Assembly: GCA_009746045.1 (NCBI GenBank)
Contig: RPFO01000130.1
Location: 2,272,125 to 2,336,124 of the forward strand
Direction of reading: 5' to 3'
Source: Mesostigma viride
Taxonomy: Eukaryota > Streptophyta > Mesostigmatophyceae > Mesostigmatales > Mesostigmataceae
DNA: 64,000 nucleotides
Within the stretch, counting starts at the first letter, position 1. Each line of letters starts with the position of its first letter. A program made the translations under genes and the position numbers. Positions 15,400-27,044 of the stretch are shown here, one piece after another. Below the pieces are notes generated by a model. That model had not been told where the DNA came from, made no database searches, and worked only from the letters and a program-made list of their open reading frames with translations.

Positions 15400-17280
15400 A
15401 ACTGCACATATACCCGGCCCGGCCTGCAGTATATACATGCGCAGGGTGATCGTGCATTGATGGACATTCCGACCACGACTGATGATGTGCATGCCAAAGG
15501 TATTCCAGGATGTATCAGCTAGAGAGCAGTTGCCAGTGAGGAATCAATTTAAGCTCAAGACCACAGGCTGTCTATGAGCACCGGCATATGGAGGTCAGGG
15601 GAAAGTGAGGTCCGAGCGCTTGGAAGGCTGGGAGGCTGATGTTGTTTTGCCTCCGGTGGAATCGTGCAACTAAGCACCAACTTCAGTGTCTACAGCAACG
15701 AGTCCAAGACCACACATGCAAATGGCTTCATAGAAAAAAATCCACTCCAGAAAATAGGCCGATCAATCAGGGCAGCGAACTCCAATCTCTGGCCAGTCAT
15801 GAATGCCGGAGGAACTGAAGGCGCTGTGTTCCCACGAGGAGGACCATGCGCCCCCCGACCACATGGCACCGTGCTTCCCATTACGTCAGGTCGGCCCTTA
15901 TACCAACGGCCGCGCTCGCAATGCAAGCCGGACGCTTGGCGTCCCTGTTTGTGCGCTGACGATGAGAAGGTCGTGGACAAAATCCCATCTACTGTCTGTC
16001 AGGTCATGCTCTTGACATTCTCGCCATGAAGTGGGCTAACTTGTGGCCAGGTCTACGAACCGACATGTTGCTAGTTAGATTTGAAGGACAACGTAGTTGA
16101 TCTAAAATTAAGCCAGGTACCCATATGCCCAGTCACAACAAACGAGTGGTCGCTCCCACGTCGGTTGACCAACTATGGGCAGCGCAGAAGAACCAAGAGA
16201 GGTCGCAGGGGGGAAAAGACGCCAGCGACTCCGCTCGCAAATTGTACGCTAAAACTGTTATGAAGTCTGGGCGTTACATGGCCGAGCGAAGTGGCAAGCT
16301 TCTCACCAGCATGGCATAACAACAAGGCAATATCGATGTTTCACATCACGCTCACTTGCAGACGCGGCGATGCAAAGGAACAGTCAATAGAGATGCCGTC
16401 AGTTGATTTTTTACACGATACTGGAACATCTAGGTAAGTACGAGATTGCCACTGTCATAACACATCGCTAATACCCCCCCTCCATCCATCCACGGGAATA
16501 TGTGCTACATGATCTCCCAACGGAGTCATGTTATAATTTATTTTTTTTTAATTTAATACCTAGCTTGGGGGATGGCGTCCTCCCACTGGAAAATAAATAA
16601 ATAAATAAATCATCTAAAACTCTGGAAAAAGACCGTGTAAGTAACCTGTAAGTAATGCCAATTGCGCTCTGTGCAGGCGCGGATAGGTACAGTGGTATAC
16701 CCGCAAGGTAAATTCTTTTTGTCCGGTCTTCCTGGGTCTTTCAACTCTTGATCCTCCACATAATATGCGCCACGCGGCAGGAATCGGTGATGAGTGCCTG
16801 CGGTCTGCAGCAACCGTCATGGGCAGCGCGCCAGCTTGCAGAACACCGTCGTGGGCAGCGCGGTTACTATCGGGAGGTACTTCATCTACTGCCGGGAGCT
16901 ACCGCCGGTTTGGTACGGCCGTACAGGAAGCACAGCACTAGCCAAGCATTGACACGAGCACGCAAACCTTGACACCTAACAACCCCGAGGACAAACGACT
17001 GAAACGAATGAAACGACCTGAGGAATTTTGCCGCAGCGGTGATCTTTTCGAGTTTCTACTGTCTGAACTCCTTTATTTTGGTGACCTCCATGACTTATGG
17101 CATTTGAGATCGGAATTAAAAACGAGGGACGCTTCTATCCGAATCCGGTCTGGCAATAGACGATGTAAAATCAATGCTTTGTTCGTTACATGCACGATTG
17201 TCGCACTAGGCCGTGGATGCTAATCCAAGGTTGCCTGAAGCGTCGGGGGAAACACTATGCCTAATTGAAAGCCCTTCCTG
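15400..17280. other. Intergenic stretch without a recognised gene
   Basis: Only short ORFs under about 125 codons occur, with no family motif and no consistent splicing. The stretch holds one LINE-type 3' end at 16.5 kb and an AT-rich run near 16590-16610. ORFs at 15664-16029 and 16969-17223 look random. Confidence 0.6.
16497..16555 (+). mobile_element. LINE 3' end (hairpin plus T/A tail)
   Basis: GGAATATGTGCTACATGAT, then CTCCCAACGGAG and CATGTTATAATTT closely match the 3' end of the LINE at 14.8 kb, including the sequence before the hairpin. So it is the same family inserted separately. Confidence 0.65.
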
Positions 17281-17287
17281 TGCTGCT

Positions 17288-17294
17288 TATAAAT
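17288..17294 (+). promoter_or_regulatory. Candidate TATA box of the CorA/ZntB-type gene
   Basis: TATAAAT within GCTTATAAATGCAG lies about 120 bp before ATG 17415. The TATA-plus-GCAG context resembles the TATAAAAGCAG boxes of the divergent gene pair near 62.4 and 63.0 kb. Confidence 0.45.
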
Positions 17295-17414
17295 GCAGTC
17301 TTTACCACGCGAGGATCAGTGGCATTGGCGCATGTGGATGTTAAGATAATGCTGTCAGCTAGCCGCATGCAGAAGACAAGCTGAGTAGCAGCAAACTCGA
17401 AGAGCAGGCACGCC

Positions 17415-20400
17415 ATGGATAAACACGATTTTAATTGGTTGAATACATTCCCTGTCCAGGTGGACGACACGGAAATGGACGTTGAACGCCCTGTCCCTCC
17501 GCCCACCTCGCAGCGCAGCGGCGTAGACGCTGTTCCCTTAGATGAGGACGAATGGGCGACCGCCAAAGTCCGTTACAACCCTTCCAAATACGAGCCCTAC
17601 CTGCCGGACGGGAAGCCCTGGCATACCGGGAGCTTCAAGAATGCCGAGAGCTCCTTCCTGGACTACACGCCCACCGGCGTCTACTTCCGCAACCAGCAGC
17701 ATCCCGGACAAATCCTCGAAGGCCTCCAAGCCGGCTCCGGCAGCGCCGCGCCGGACGCCCAGCCCCTCCTCCGCGGCGAGGGCTCCGTGCTCAAGGGCGG
17801 CAGCAGCTACTCGCGCTCCAAGACCATGCTCCAGCGCAACGTGGAAAAGGAGATCCGTGACGTCATGGGCCTGAACCGGACGGCCAGCCTGCTCGGCCTG
17901 AGCCGCACAGGGAGCCTTGTGCGCGGCCCCAGCCACACCGTGAGCATCGACCCGGTCGACCTTCCCCCTCAGGACAAGTCCTACACAGCCGAGGGGGCTG
18001 CGCCCGAGGCGCCATCTTCCCCCAAGACCATGGCGCGCACGTGGCGGGATATCCGCTCCCGTGTCACCCAGGCCTCGGGCGTCGTGCGGCGCATGGACCG
18101 TGCTGACAAACGCGACAGCATACCCTCCCGCCCCTTGGTCTCCTACCGCAAGTCCCTCCAGTCCGTCACCGAGTCGGTGGGCTCCCCCCGTTATGCTGGC
18201 GGCGACGCCCAGCACTTCTGGTCCTCCCTCACATCCACCCCCCGCCGTCTCACCGCCGGGTTCGAGTCACCGCTGGGGCCCGGCACAGGGAACACCCCCC
18301 AAGGGACCCGCCTGGGCAACGGCCCGAGCCCCAGCCAGGGTCCCGGCCGCCGGTCCACGCGCCCCTCGGCGGACAAACAGGCCCACGAGGGGCTGGACCA
18401 CCTGGGCTTGCTGTCGATCGCTTCCGCGGGGGACAAGTCCGGCCCAGGGAGCGACGGGTCGCCCGCCGAAGGGGACAGGGAGGGGGAGGGCCGGCCGAGG
18501 GGGTCATACGACACTCTCCCGGCCGCAGTGGGGCCGAGGAAGCTGTCGACGGAGGACGATGGGCTGATCTTTGGGTGAGTGTGGGGGGCAGGGGAGGGGG
18601 GAGGGTTTGAGGGATGGAGAGGTGGGATGAAAGGGGAGGGGCGAGCGAACTGGGAAGTGACGAAGGGATGGGGAACAGGGGGGGAGTGAAGTGGGTGGAG
18701 GAGGAATAGGGAAAGGAGAGGGGGGCTGGGGCAGGTAACTGGAGGGGGATGAAGAAGGGGATGGTTACTGTTATCAAGGGAGGGAAAGGTGAGGATAGAG
18801 GGGGGGAGAGGGAGAACTGGAGGGGGTGGGGGGGAGAATGTAGGGCTGAAGGGAATGAGGGAGCTGGGAGGGATATTGCCACGGATGGCGCAAATTAGTG
18901 AAAGGGGAGCGGCTTTCACAAATTAGCCACGTCTGTGCCTATCAGGTTGGCATGTTAGTGCACATGGGCCGGCACCCATTGATGCACATTCACATGCACA
19001 TGCACATGCACATGCACATGCACATGCACACGCACACGCACACGCACACGCACACGCACACGCACACGCACACGCACACGCACACGCACACGCACACACA
19101 CACGCACACGCACACGCACACGCACATGCACATGCACATGCACATGCACATGCACATGCACATGCACATGCACATGCACATGCACATGCACATGCACATG
19201 CACATGCACATGCACATGCACATGCACATGCACATGCGCATCCACAAGGGTGGGTTGGGAGTCGAGGCTGCTTAGCCCAGGGGGCTATGATTCCATCGTT
19301 TGCGCCATCACGCCTGCCATGTAGCACCCCGCTTGTCTAGGCGTACTTAAGAGCAGCTGCTGGTCGGTTGCTGGACGCCCTCTCTCGTGTCGTTGACAAG
19401 CTGGGTTATTGCTCTTGTGTAGTTTGCAAGGTAGGCAACGATCATGTGTTGTTTGCAAGCTGGGTTATTGCTCTTGTGTAGTTTGCAAGCTAGGCAACGA
19501 TCATGTGTTGTTTGCAAGCTGGGTAATTGCTCTTGTGTAGTTTGCAAGCTAGGATACGATCATGTGTTGTTTGCAAGCTAGGTCATCGGCCGCGTGGACT
19601 CTGTGTGGCCCGTCCGTGGGATGCTTCCCTGTCCCCATGGGCCACTCGGCTGTCTGTGTGGCAGTCACTGTGGGAGGTGGTAATCTGTGTGTGTGGGGGG
19701 GGTTCACTGTGGCGGGAATTCCATAAGGGATCAAACGTGCCTTCTTAAAAGTTTGTGTTCCATGAATCTTTAAACAGAGGCACCAGAACTGGTACCACAA
19801 AATAGAAAATTTCCCGATTACCACACGAATTGGAACATAACACTAGTACTCCTACACACACAGATCTCGAATGATTTATCTAGTACCAAATCCGACAGGC
19901 TTGCATCACTCCCCGGAAAGGAGAACTTTTGCGGATGACTGTAGGTGTCAGTTGGCGATGCCTTAGGATCAGGAGACGTCCGTCCTATAGTCAGCAAAAG
20001 TTGGTGCGAGAGGTCCCCAGTTCGATTCCGGCCTGGATTCATTTGCAGATCGCGTTTTCCGCGGACAGGCACTGAGCGCAAATGGTTTTCACCTTTGCGG
20101 CGTGCCAAATCAGAATAACACTGGAAGCACTGACAAACTTTCTTTATTACTAAATGGAAAAATGAAAGGTTGCCATATCAGCATGGATGGACTGATGAAG
20201 TATTGCAAGTGGTCACTATGGCCCATGCGGTGGTCACTATATGCTACTGCCCAGGTACCGCCTCAACGGCATGGGAGGCGGCGTGGCCACCACGCTGGAG
20301 GAGTGGGAGGCGATGCCGGGGGACGTGGAGAACCCCGTGTGGCTGCACCTGGACGGCAACTCCAGCGCGGCCTACACCTGGCTATGGCTGCAGAGCGGGC

Positions 20401-23400
20401 TGGAGAAGCTGGTGGTGGAGGCGCTCTTTGCCGACGACGTGAGTGATGGGGTTTACTCTACTACTGTAAGGGTATAGAGGGACCGGGTGATGTGGGGGGA
20501 GAAGCTGGCGGTTGAGGCGCTCTTTGCCGATGACGTGAGTGGGCGATGGTAGTGGGTGTTGAGTGGCAGTGGGTATAGTGGGCGCTGAGTAACTTGGGGG
20601 AAGCTGGTGGTGGAGGCGCTCTTTGCAGATGACGTGAGTGGGATGACTATAGTTGGTGATATTGTAGTGTAGTGACTATAGGCAAGCTGGTGGCTCGGCA
20701 ATGTTTGCGGATGGTTTGGGCACCTCACTTTCGGGTCTTAGAGGATCTATCCTTTTCTCTGCTGACCCTCAGCTCCCCAGTACTCGTTCGCCTTCCCCCC
20801 CCCATACCCCCTTACCCACTTACCCACTTACCCCCTTACCCACTTACCCCCTTAACCCCCCTTACCCCCCTCCCCCTTACCCCCCTTACCCCCCTCACCC
20901 CCCTCACCCCCTCACCCCCCTCACCCCCTCACCCCCTCACCCCCCTCACCCCCTCACCCCCTCACCCCTCTCACCCCCCTCACCCCCTCACCCCCCTCAC
21001 CCCCTCACCCCCCTCACCCCCCTCACCCCCTTACCCCCTTAGCCCCTTAGCCCCCTTACCGCCCTTACCCCCTTACCCCCTCCACACCCTTACCACCCTT
21101 ACCACCCTTACCCCCTCACCCCCTCACCCTCTCACCCCCTCACCCCCCTCACCCCTCACCCCCTCACCCCCCTCACCCCCTTACCCCCTTAGCCCCCTTA
21201 CCCCCCTACCCCCTTACCCCCTTACCCCCCTTACCCCCTTACCCCCCTTACCCCCTTGCCCCTTACCCGCCTTACCCCCCGTACCCCCCGTACCCCCCAG
21301 TACCTTGGTTGTGTTCTGGCCACCAGACCTGTCCGCTGCCCTGTGTGATTTGACCTTGATAACCCTTGTGATCATCGGCCCTTGTTTCACCCCCCTCGTT
21401 GCCTTCGTTTGGTGCCACCCGATGGGCCTGCCCTCCCCCTTGGTTTTCTAACCTCCGTCATCTGGCCTTGATGAACCCCAGTGCTCATCTTGATAACCCC
21501 TATCTGACCTTGATAACCCCTTTGGTTTCTCAACCTCGGTCACCTGACCTTTATGAATGAATCAATCAATTAGCACGTAGACTGCGCCACGATGATAAAC
21601 CCCGTGCTCATCAGCCCTCGCCCCCCCCCTACTGCGCCGTGTCGTGTGCATGCCACCGGCCCACCAGACGCGCCCGCGCTCGTCCGGCTTCAACAAGGGC
21701 ACCCTCTTTGTGCTGCGCGCCGTCAACGTCAACCGAGGGTCGCACCAGGAGGACATGGTCTCCCTGCGGCTGTTTGTCATGGTGCGCGAGGCCGCTGGTC
21801 TACTGTGTTTGACCTGTGTATGATCTACCAGCCGTGGCTATCTGTTCAGTGGGGTTGTGGCACTCGCTTGCTTCGGGGCATGGTTTGTCATGGTGAGCCG
21901 CACACTAATTATATTTTTACTATCCATGGCATTATGTATGTGTATAGTTGCCTATTTGCATGAGCTGGTGCTGGCTGGCTTCATGGCGTCGCCTCCCTGG
22001 GATTCTCCAGCATGGAATGAACAACTCTCGGTGAACAAAACTGCGTTTGTATGTGTCTGCTGTAGCTTCAAATGCTTGGGCTCCGGTGTTAGCGTGCACC
22101 AGCCGGGCCTGTATAGAAAGTCACCCATGACCCGCCGTGGGTGTTGGAGTGCCTCCTTGCGCCGGACATGGTGACTTTCCGACTGATAATGCCACGGTGA
22201 GCCGCGCTCTATTTTTGTCTTGCACTTTGTTTTCTGTTGAAAAAATTTCATAGATGTTGAAAGGAACGCTGGTATCTCACAGTTCTCCTATTGCCCTAGC
22301 TCCTGATTGTAGCGATGCCTATTTTGCGACCGTCCCTACACTCGTCCCTAGTGTCTTCTTCTGGCACTCACCGCGTTCCCAGTTCCCGTGTCTTGTGCAC
22401 CTGTCATTGTGTGGTGACGCTGCTTTGCAAGGTTGAGCACACGCTCGGCGTGGCTCGTCTGGGGTGCTTGCAGCCCGAGCTGCTGGTCACCATACCACCT
22501 AATTGATCATTCGTACCATTTTATAGCAAAACACATCTACTTAGTCACCCTACTCGTCGTCGTTGCTTGCAGCCGGAGCGGTCGGCCATGGTACAATGTC
22601 ACTGAGCACATCTACTTGGTCACTGGTCTTGCTGTGACTACTTGCAGCCGGAGCTGCTGGTCACCGTGCGCCGGCGGCCACTGCTTGCGGAGGACGACGT
22701 GCGTGCGCTGCTGGCGCACGAGAAAGGGCCGCGCACGGCCGCAGGAATCGCAGTGCTGTTCTGTGAACGCTGCTCGCTGCACATGGTGCCGCTGGTGGAC
22801 GAGCTGGAGGTGAGGGCGCGGCTGGATATAGGCATACCACCAGTATTCATTGAGAGCATCTCGGTGCTGTTCTGCGAACGCTCGCTGCACACGGTGCTGC
22901 ACGTGGAATGTGGATGGCGTGGGGCGTGGTCGCCCCTAATCCCACTCGTTGATCCGAAATGTGGACTCCAGACCTTATTCTGGGCGCCTCTAATCGCGCT
23001 CGTTTATTCTATCTAGATGTCCACTCTAGAGTCTAGGCTTATTATTGTCGCCCCTAATCGCACTCGTTTATTCTATCTAGATGTTCGCTCTAGAATCTAG
23101 ACCTTATTCTGGTCACTTCCTGGACTGGATGGAGCACTAGTGGAGCATCTGCTTCTACCTCCTATATAACTTAATCCATATAACCTAGCATTCTCTTTCC
23201 TTTACCAGGCCAGCCTGGACTGGATTGAGCACCAGTGGAGCACGGATGAGCAGTTTCTTGGAGGGTAACCACCCACCCCTAGCCCTATTCCTTATCCCTA
23301 CTTGGACAACATAACAATGCAGGACAACCTGGACTGGATTGAGCATCAATGGAGCACCGACGAGGAGCTGGACAAGCGCAACGGGGCAAGCGTGGAGCTG

Positions 23401-26400
23401 TCCAACCTGCGGCGGCGGGTGGTGCAGATTCGGAGATTCGTGCACCCGCAGCGCGCCGCGATTCTGGACCTGCTCTCCGAGAACAGCGAGGGGCCGCAAT
23501 GTGGGTGGCTGGCTATACTGTAATGTAGTAGAATAGACCCATTGCACAATACGTAGAGCGTGAGGGGCCGCCATATTGGACCTGCTCTCTGAAAACAGCG
23601 GAGGGGCGCAATGTGGGTGCTGGGTATAAATAGAAGTGTGGTGGAGGGGCCTAATGTGGGTGGGTGTGGCTCTAACTTTTGGAAGAAGCAGCGCCTTGTG
23701 CATGCAAGCTGTAGATACAAATAGGGCATTAAGGAGCATACAACACAGAAGTTGATAAATAAAATAGGAGTATAGGAATAAAGTAAATAGGGTGTAAAAG
23801 GGGCAGTATGTGGGTTGCCAGCAATTTTCTTTTCCTCACTGGAAAGATATATATATATATATATATATATATAAGAAGATGTATGTAAGAAGATATATAT
23901 AAGAAGATATATTCCATATATATATGAGTCTGGTACAAGGGGCCTCGTTTGGGTCACCAGGGTTACAATAGAAAGGGTCGCAACTGGGTGAGCTATTGGG
24001 GGCTGGATGGGGTTGACCCCGTCATGCATATGATATGGATAGGACAAGAAGGGGTAAAGTCTAGGGGTAGCGCTTCTAGGGCTGAAAGGCTAAGATTTCA
24101 GGTCGCATCCTGTGAAGACACATTCACGGTATGCAAATGCCACAGCATGCGTAGCTTGGGTGACATGGTTGGTGTAAAGGGGCCCGGGTGTTGATGCTGG
24201 TCTCTAGATGAGATGTATGGCAAAAGGGGCTGTTGCTGGTTTGATAAATCTTCACAGTAGTAGATGATGGAATGTATTATCATCACCATTATTATTGTTG
24301 TTGTTATTACTGCTTGTATCTATCGTCAGGTGCCCGGGGTGTGGTACAACAGCTTCCCTAGCAGAGAAGCAAGAAACTGGGGTTGAAAGCCTAGCAGAGA
24401 AGCAAGTGGTGTTATTGAGCACAGTTTTACCAACTTCTGCTGCATCGTTGAGAACTATTACTTTGTGTGCGAGTGACTTACGTTTCAGTGGCCAACCTCG
24501 CCTTGCCTCTGTTTTCTGTTTCCCCGTTACACATTTGCCCTCCCCCCCACCAGGGCATGACTTCCACCGGCAAAAGCTGCGCGAGGTGGCAGAGACTACG
24601 ACACGGCTGCTGGAGGACCTGAACGTGGTGTGGGAGCGAGCCAACGTGCTGCTGGTGCGTGGGCCAGGATAATTTGGTGCTACGAAATCATGTGTGCTAG
24701 GCGAATGTCTTGGTAATGACTCACGTGTATGCCAAGGTGCTGCTGGAGCGTGGACTATGGAAAATCATCATTGGAAAATCATCATTGGCTGGGTGATCGC
24801 TTGATCTTCTACTCTCTTGATCCCCTACTGTTTATATACTGGTATTCTATTGATCCCCTACTGTTTATATACTGGTATTCTATTGATCGCCTACTGTTTA
24901 TATACTGGTATTCTATTGATCCCCTACTGTTTATATACTGGTGTTCTATTGATCGCCTCCTGTTTATATACTGGTATTCTATTGATCCCCTACTGTTTAT
25001 ATACTGGTGTTCTATTGATCCCCTACTGTTTATTTACTGGTATTCTATTGATCCCCTACTGTTTATATACTGGTGTTCTATTGATCCCCTACTGTTTATA
25101 TACTGGTATTCTATTGATCCCCTACTGTTTATATACTGGTATTCTATTGATCCCCTACTGTTTATTTACTGGTATTCTATTGATCCCCTACTGTTTATAT
25201 ACTGGTGTTCTATTGATCCCCTACTGTTTATTTACTGGTATTCTATTGATCCCCTACTGTTTATATACTGGTATTCTATTGATCCCCTACTGTTTATATA
25301 CTGGTGTTCTATTGATCCCCTACTGTTTATATACTGGTATTCTATTGATCCCCTACTGTTTATATACTGGTATTCTATTGATCCCCTACTGTTTATATAC
25401 TGGTGTTCTATTGATCCCCTACTGTTTATATACTGGTATTCTATTGATCCCCTACTGTTTATATACTGGTATTCTATTGATCCCCTACTGTTTATATACT
25501 GGTGTTCTATTGATCCCCTACTGTTTATATACTGGTATTCTATTGATCCCCTACTGTTTATATACTGGTATTCTATTGATCCCCTACTGTTTATATACTG
25601 GTGTTCTATTGATCCCCTACTGTTTATTTACTGGTATTCTATTGATCCCCTACTGTTTATATACTGGTATTCTATTGATCCCCTACTGTTTATTTACTGG
25701 TATTCTATTGATCCCCTACTGTTTATTTACTGGTATTCTATTGATCCCCTACTGTTTATATACTGGTATTCTATTGATCCCCTACTGTTTATTTACTGGT
25801 ATTCTATTGATCCCCTACTGTTTATATACTGGTATTCTATTGATCCCCTACTGTTTATTTACTGGTATTCTATTGATCCCCTACTGTTTATATACTGGTA
25901 TTCTATTGATCCCCTGCTGTTTATATACTGGTATTCTATTGATCCCCTGCTGTTCTTCTGCGATTCCGTTTACATATTCTATTGATCCCCCCCCTGGGGT
26001 ATATCAAGTCCGCCCCCCTTAGCCACCGCCACCTCCTGCCCAAGATTTGGCATTTATTGATACTTGTTGCTAATTGCCTTTGCGCAAACGCCGACGTGCA
26101 GTCGGCGCAGACGGCCTGCCCCCGCTCCCCCCCCCTAAGCGCACTCACAACGATAATCTGTGGAACCTTGCCATTTGCCACGTGCACGAAACAGGACGAC
26201 ATGCGGTCGGCGCACGCCGAGGCGGTCTCCCACCGCGTGTACCTTCTGTCTGTCGTCACAGGCATATTCCTCCCCCTGACTTTCATCACGGGAATGCTGG
26301 GCATCAACGTGGGGGGCTTGCCCATGGCGCACGAGGACTACGGCTTCTCGGTCATCGTCGTCTTCTGCCTCATCTGCATGGTGGTCGAGCTCATCGCGTT

Positions 26401-26431
26401 CCGAGCACTCGGCTGGCTTAAGTTCACATAA
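17415..26431 (+). CDS. CorA/ZntB-type divalent cation transporter, seven exons
   Basis: Exons: 17415-18574, 20255-20438, 21668-21781, 22648-22809, 23323-23500, 24554-24654 and 26195-26431. All introns are GT-AG, phases agree, and the total is 2136 nt (711 aa plus stop). ATG 17415 has a good context (GCCATGG). The first about 386 residues are a Ser/Pro/Gly-rich, probably disordered cytosolic region. The CorA fold follows: NPVWLHLDG; TRPRSSGFNKGTLFVLRAVN and VNRGSHQEDMVSLRLFV, typical of ZntB-like members; LLVTVRRRPLLAEDD; a long helix with LRRRVVQIRRFVHPQRAAIL and LLEDLNVVWERANVLL. Last come two membrane helices flanking TGMLGINVGG (GIN in place of CorA GMN). It should form a pentameric Mg/Zn-type channel or transporter. 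The substrate and membrane cannot be read from sequence. Introns are filled with satellites and partial exon copies. Confidence 0.88.
18985..19236 (+). repeat. (CACATG)n-(CACACG)n-(CACATG)n hexamer array in intron 1 of the transporter
   Basis: Pure hexamer blocks: CACATG to about 19026, CACACG to about 19122, then CACATG again. The two block types alternate without losing register. Confidence 0.95.
19397..19590 (+). repeat. 59-bp minisatellite, about 3.3 copies
   Basis: CAAGCTGGGTTATTGCTCTT recurs at 19397, 19456 and 19515, and partly at 19574: an exact 59-bp period within intron 1 of the transporter. Confidence 0.9.
19843..20122 (+). mobile_element. SINE-like repeat with tRNA T-arm-like box B, intact copy
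   Basis: About 280 bp from TAGTACTCCTACACACACAG to CCAAATCAGAATAACA. It contains GAGGTCCCCAGTTCGATTCC, which fits a tRNA T-arm / Pol III box B. A second copy at 29203-30868 is split by a Penelope insertion. No ORF is present. This copy lies in intron 1 of the transporter gene, just before exon 2. Confidence 0.6.
20500..20641 (+). repeat. Two partial copies of the 3' end of transporter exon 2, including the donor
   Basis: Exon 2 ends GTGGAGGCGCTCTTTGCC then GACGAC|GTGAGTG. About 43 bp of this end recurs at 20500-20542 and 20597-20641 with few changes, each with its own GTGAGTG donor. A weaker trace is at 20684. These are tandem duplicates across the exon-intron boundary. Confidence 0.85.
20790..21302 (+). 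repeat. C-rich minisatellite (CCCCCTTAC / CCCCCTCAC)n in intron 2 of the transporter
   Basis: About 510 bp of CCCCTTA and CCCCTCA units with variable C-run length. The opposite strand is G-rich and quadruplex prone. The translated Pro/Leu/Thr ORFs are artefacts. Confidence 0.93.
22464..22595 (+). repeat. Two partial copies of the acceptor end of transporter exon 4
   Basis: Exon 4 starts CTTGCAG|CCGGAGCTGCTGG at 22648. Matching acceptor-plus-exon starts lie upstream at 22464-22492 (GCTTGCAGCCCGAGCTGCTG) and 22563-22590 (GCTTGCAGCCGGAGCGGTC). Confidence 0.8.
22859..23130 (+). repeat. Partial copy of exon 4 interior and a roughly 75-bp tandem duplication
   Basis: 22859-22903 repeats GTGCTGTTCTG..GAACGC and CTCGCTGCACA..GGTGC of exon 4. 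Downstream, CTCGTTTATTCTATCTAGAT occurs twice (22998 and about 23064) within a roughly 75-bp duplication. Confidence 0.7.
23205..23253 (+). repeat. Partial copy of the 5' end of transporter exon 5
   Basis: CCTGGACTGGATTGAGCACC and then AGTGGAGCACGGATGAG copy the start of exon 5 (23323 on) about 115 bp upstream. A weaker trace lies at about 23117-23150. Confidence 0.85.
23555..23660 (+). repeat. Partial copies of the 3' end of transporter exon 5
   Basis: GGACCTGCTCTCTGAAAACAG at 23578, then GGCGCAATGTGGGTG (about 23606) and GGGGCCTAATGTGGGTG (about 23645), repeat the end of exon 5 with its GTGGGT donor. Confidence 0.75.
23848..23875. repeat. (AT)n microsatellite in intron 5 of the transporter
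   Basis: A pure AT run followed by imperfect ATATAAGAAG repeats to about 23930. Confidence 0.9.
24815..25970 (+). repeat. 33-bp minisatellite, about 35 copies, in intron 6 of the transporter
   Basis: The unit starts GATCCCCTACTGTTTATATA and recurs every 33 bp, with TATATA/TATTTA and TATTC/TGTTC variants that form a higher-order pattern. Because 33 is a multiple of 3, stop-free frames over 400 codons long appear; they are not genes. Confidence 0.96.
26090..26135 (+). repeat. Partial copy of the start of transporter exon 7
   Basis: CCGACGTGCAGTCGGCGCAG resembles the start of exon 7 (GACGACATGCGGTCGGCGCA, 26195 on) about 103 bp upstream, with decay. Confidence 0.55.
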
Positions 26432-26582
26432 GAGTAGCGGGCGCGGGGGGCTAAAGTTCACATGAAACCAGCGGACACGGATCTGCATTGATCGATTCTT
26501 GGGACATGTGATCCAAGCCTGCATGGGTGGGGGGGATGCGTCGCGCTTTTTGCACGCGCGAGCTTGCAACAGATCACTTAAC

Positions 26583-26782
26583 GGAGAAGGAAAGGCCCGT
26601 GCGTGACGGAGAAGGAAAGGCCCGTGCGTGACGGAGAAGGAAAGGCCCGTGCGTGACGGAGAAGGAAAGGCCCGTGCGTGACGGAGAAGGAAAGGCCCGT
26701 GCGTGACGGAGAAGGAAAGGCCCGTGCGTGACGGAGAAGGAAAGGCCCGTGCGTGACGGAGAAGGAAAGGCCCGTGCGTGAC
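26583..26782 (+). repeat. 25-bp minisatellite, eight near-identical copies
   Basis: The unit starts GGAGAAGGAAAGGCCCGTGC and has a 25-bp period, almost without variation, which implies recent expansion. It lies 150 bp after the transporter stop codon. Confidence 0.95.
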
Positions 26783-26841
26783 GTCAAGTGCTGGAAGGAA
26801 ACTGGCGCACAAATCCGGTGGCACGGCGTCTATGTATCGAT

Positions 26842-26884
26842 GAGACAACCCGCGCAGGCCAGAATCTGGACCATGGCTTGAGCC
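26842..26884 (-). mobile_element. Penelope 3'-end fragment, minus strand
   Basis: GAGACAACCCGCGCAGGCCA, then a short GAATCTGGACCATGG stretch, is the reverse complement of the Penelope end. No clear target duplication is seen. Confidence 0.6.
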
Positions 26885-27042
26885 TGGTGCATAGGCATAA
26901 TGGGATGTCATAGGCCTGGTGTATATCCATTACGGGATGTCATAGGCCTGGTGCATAGGCATAATGGGATGTCATAGGCCTGGTGTATATCCATTATGGG
27001 ATGTCATAGGCCTGGTGTATATCCATTATGGGATGTCATAGA
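26883..27042 (+). repeat. 32-bp minisatellite, five copies
   Basis: CCTGGTGCATAGGCATAATG and CCTGGTGTATATCCATTATG variants alternate every 32 bp. Confidence 0.9.
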
Positions 27043-27044
27043 CA

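Noticed and set aside
18191-18919. Minus-strand Pro/Ser-rich ORFs opposite transporter exon 1
   Set aside because: Shadow of a GC-rich coding exon and purine-rich intron start.
24815-25970. CRISPR array
   Set aside because: The units are contiguous 33-bp repeats with no unique spacers, in a eukaryotic intron.
24729-26022. Two overlapping 400-codon ORFs with an 11-residue repeat and many hydrophobic residues
   Set aside because: The 33-bp minisatellite is a multiple of three, so open frames are automatic. They lie in a well-supported intron of the transporter gene.
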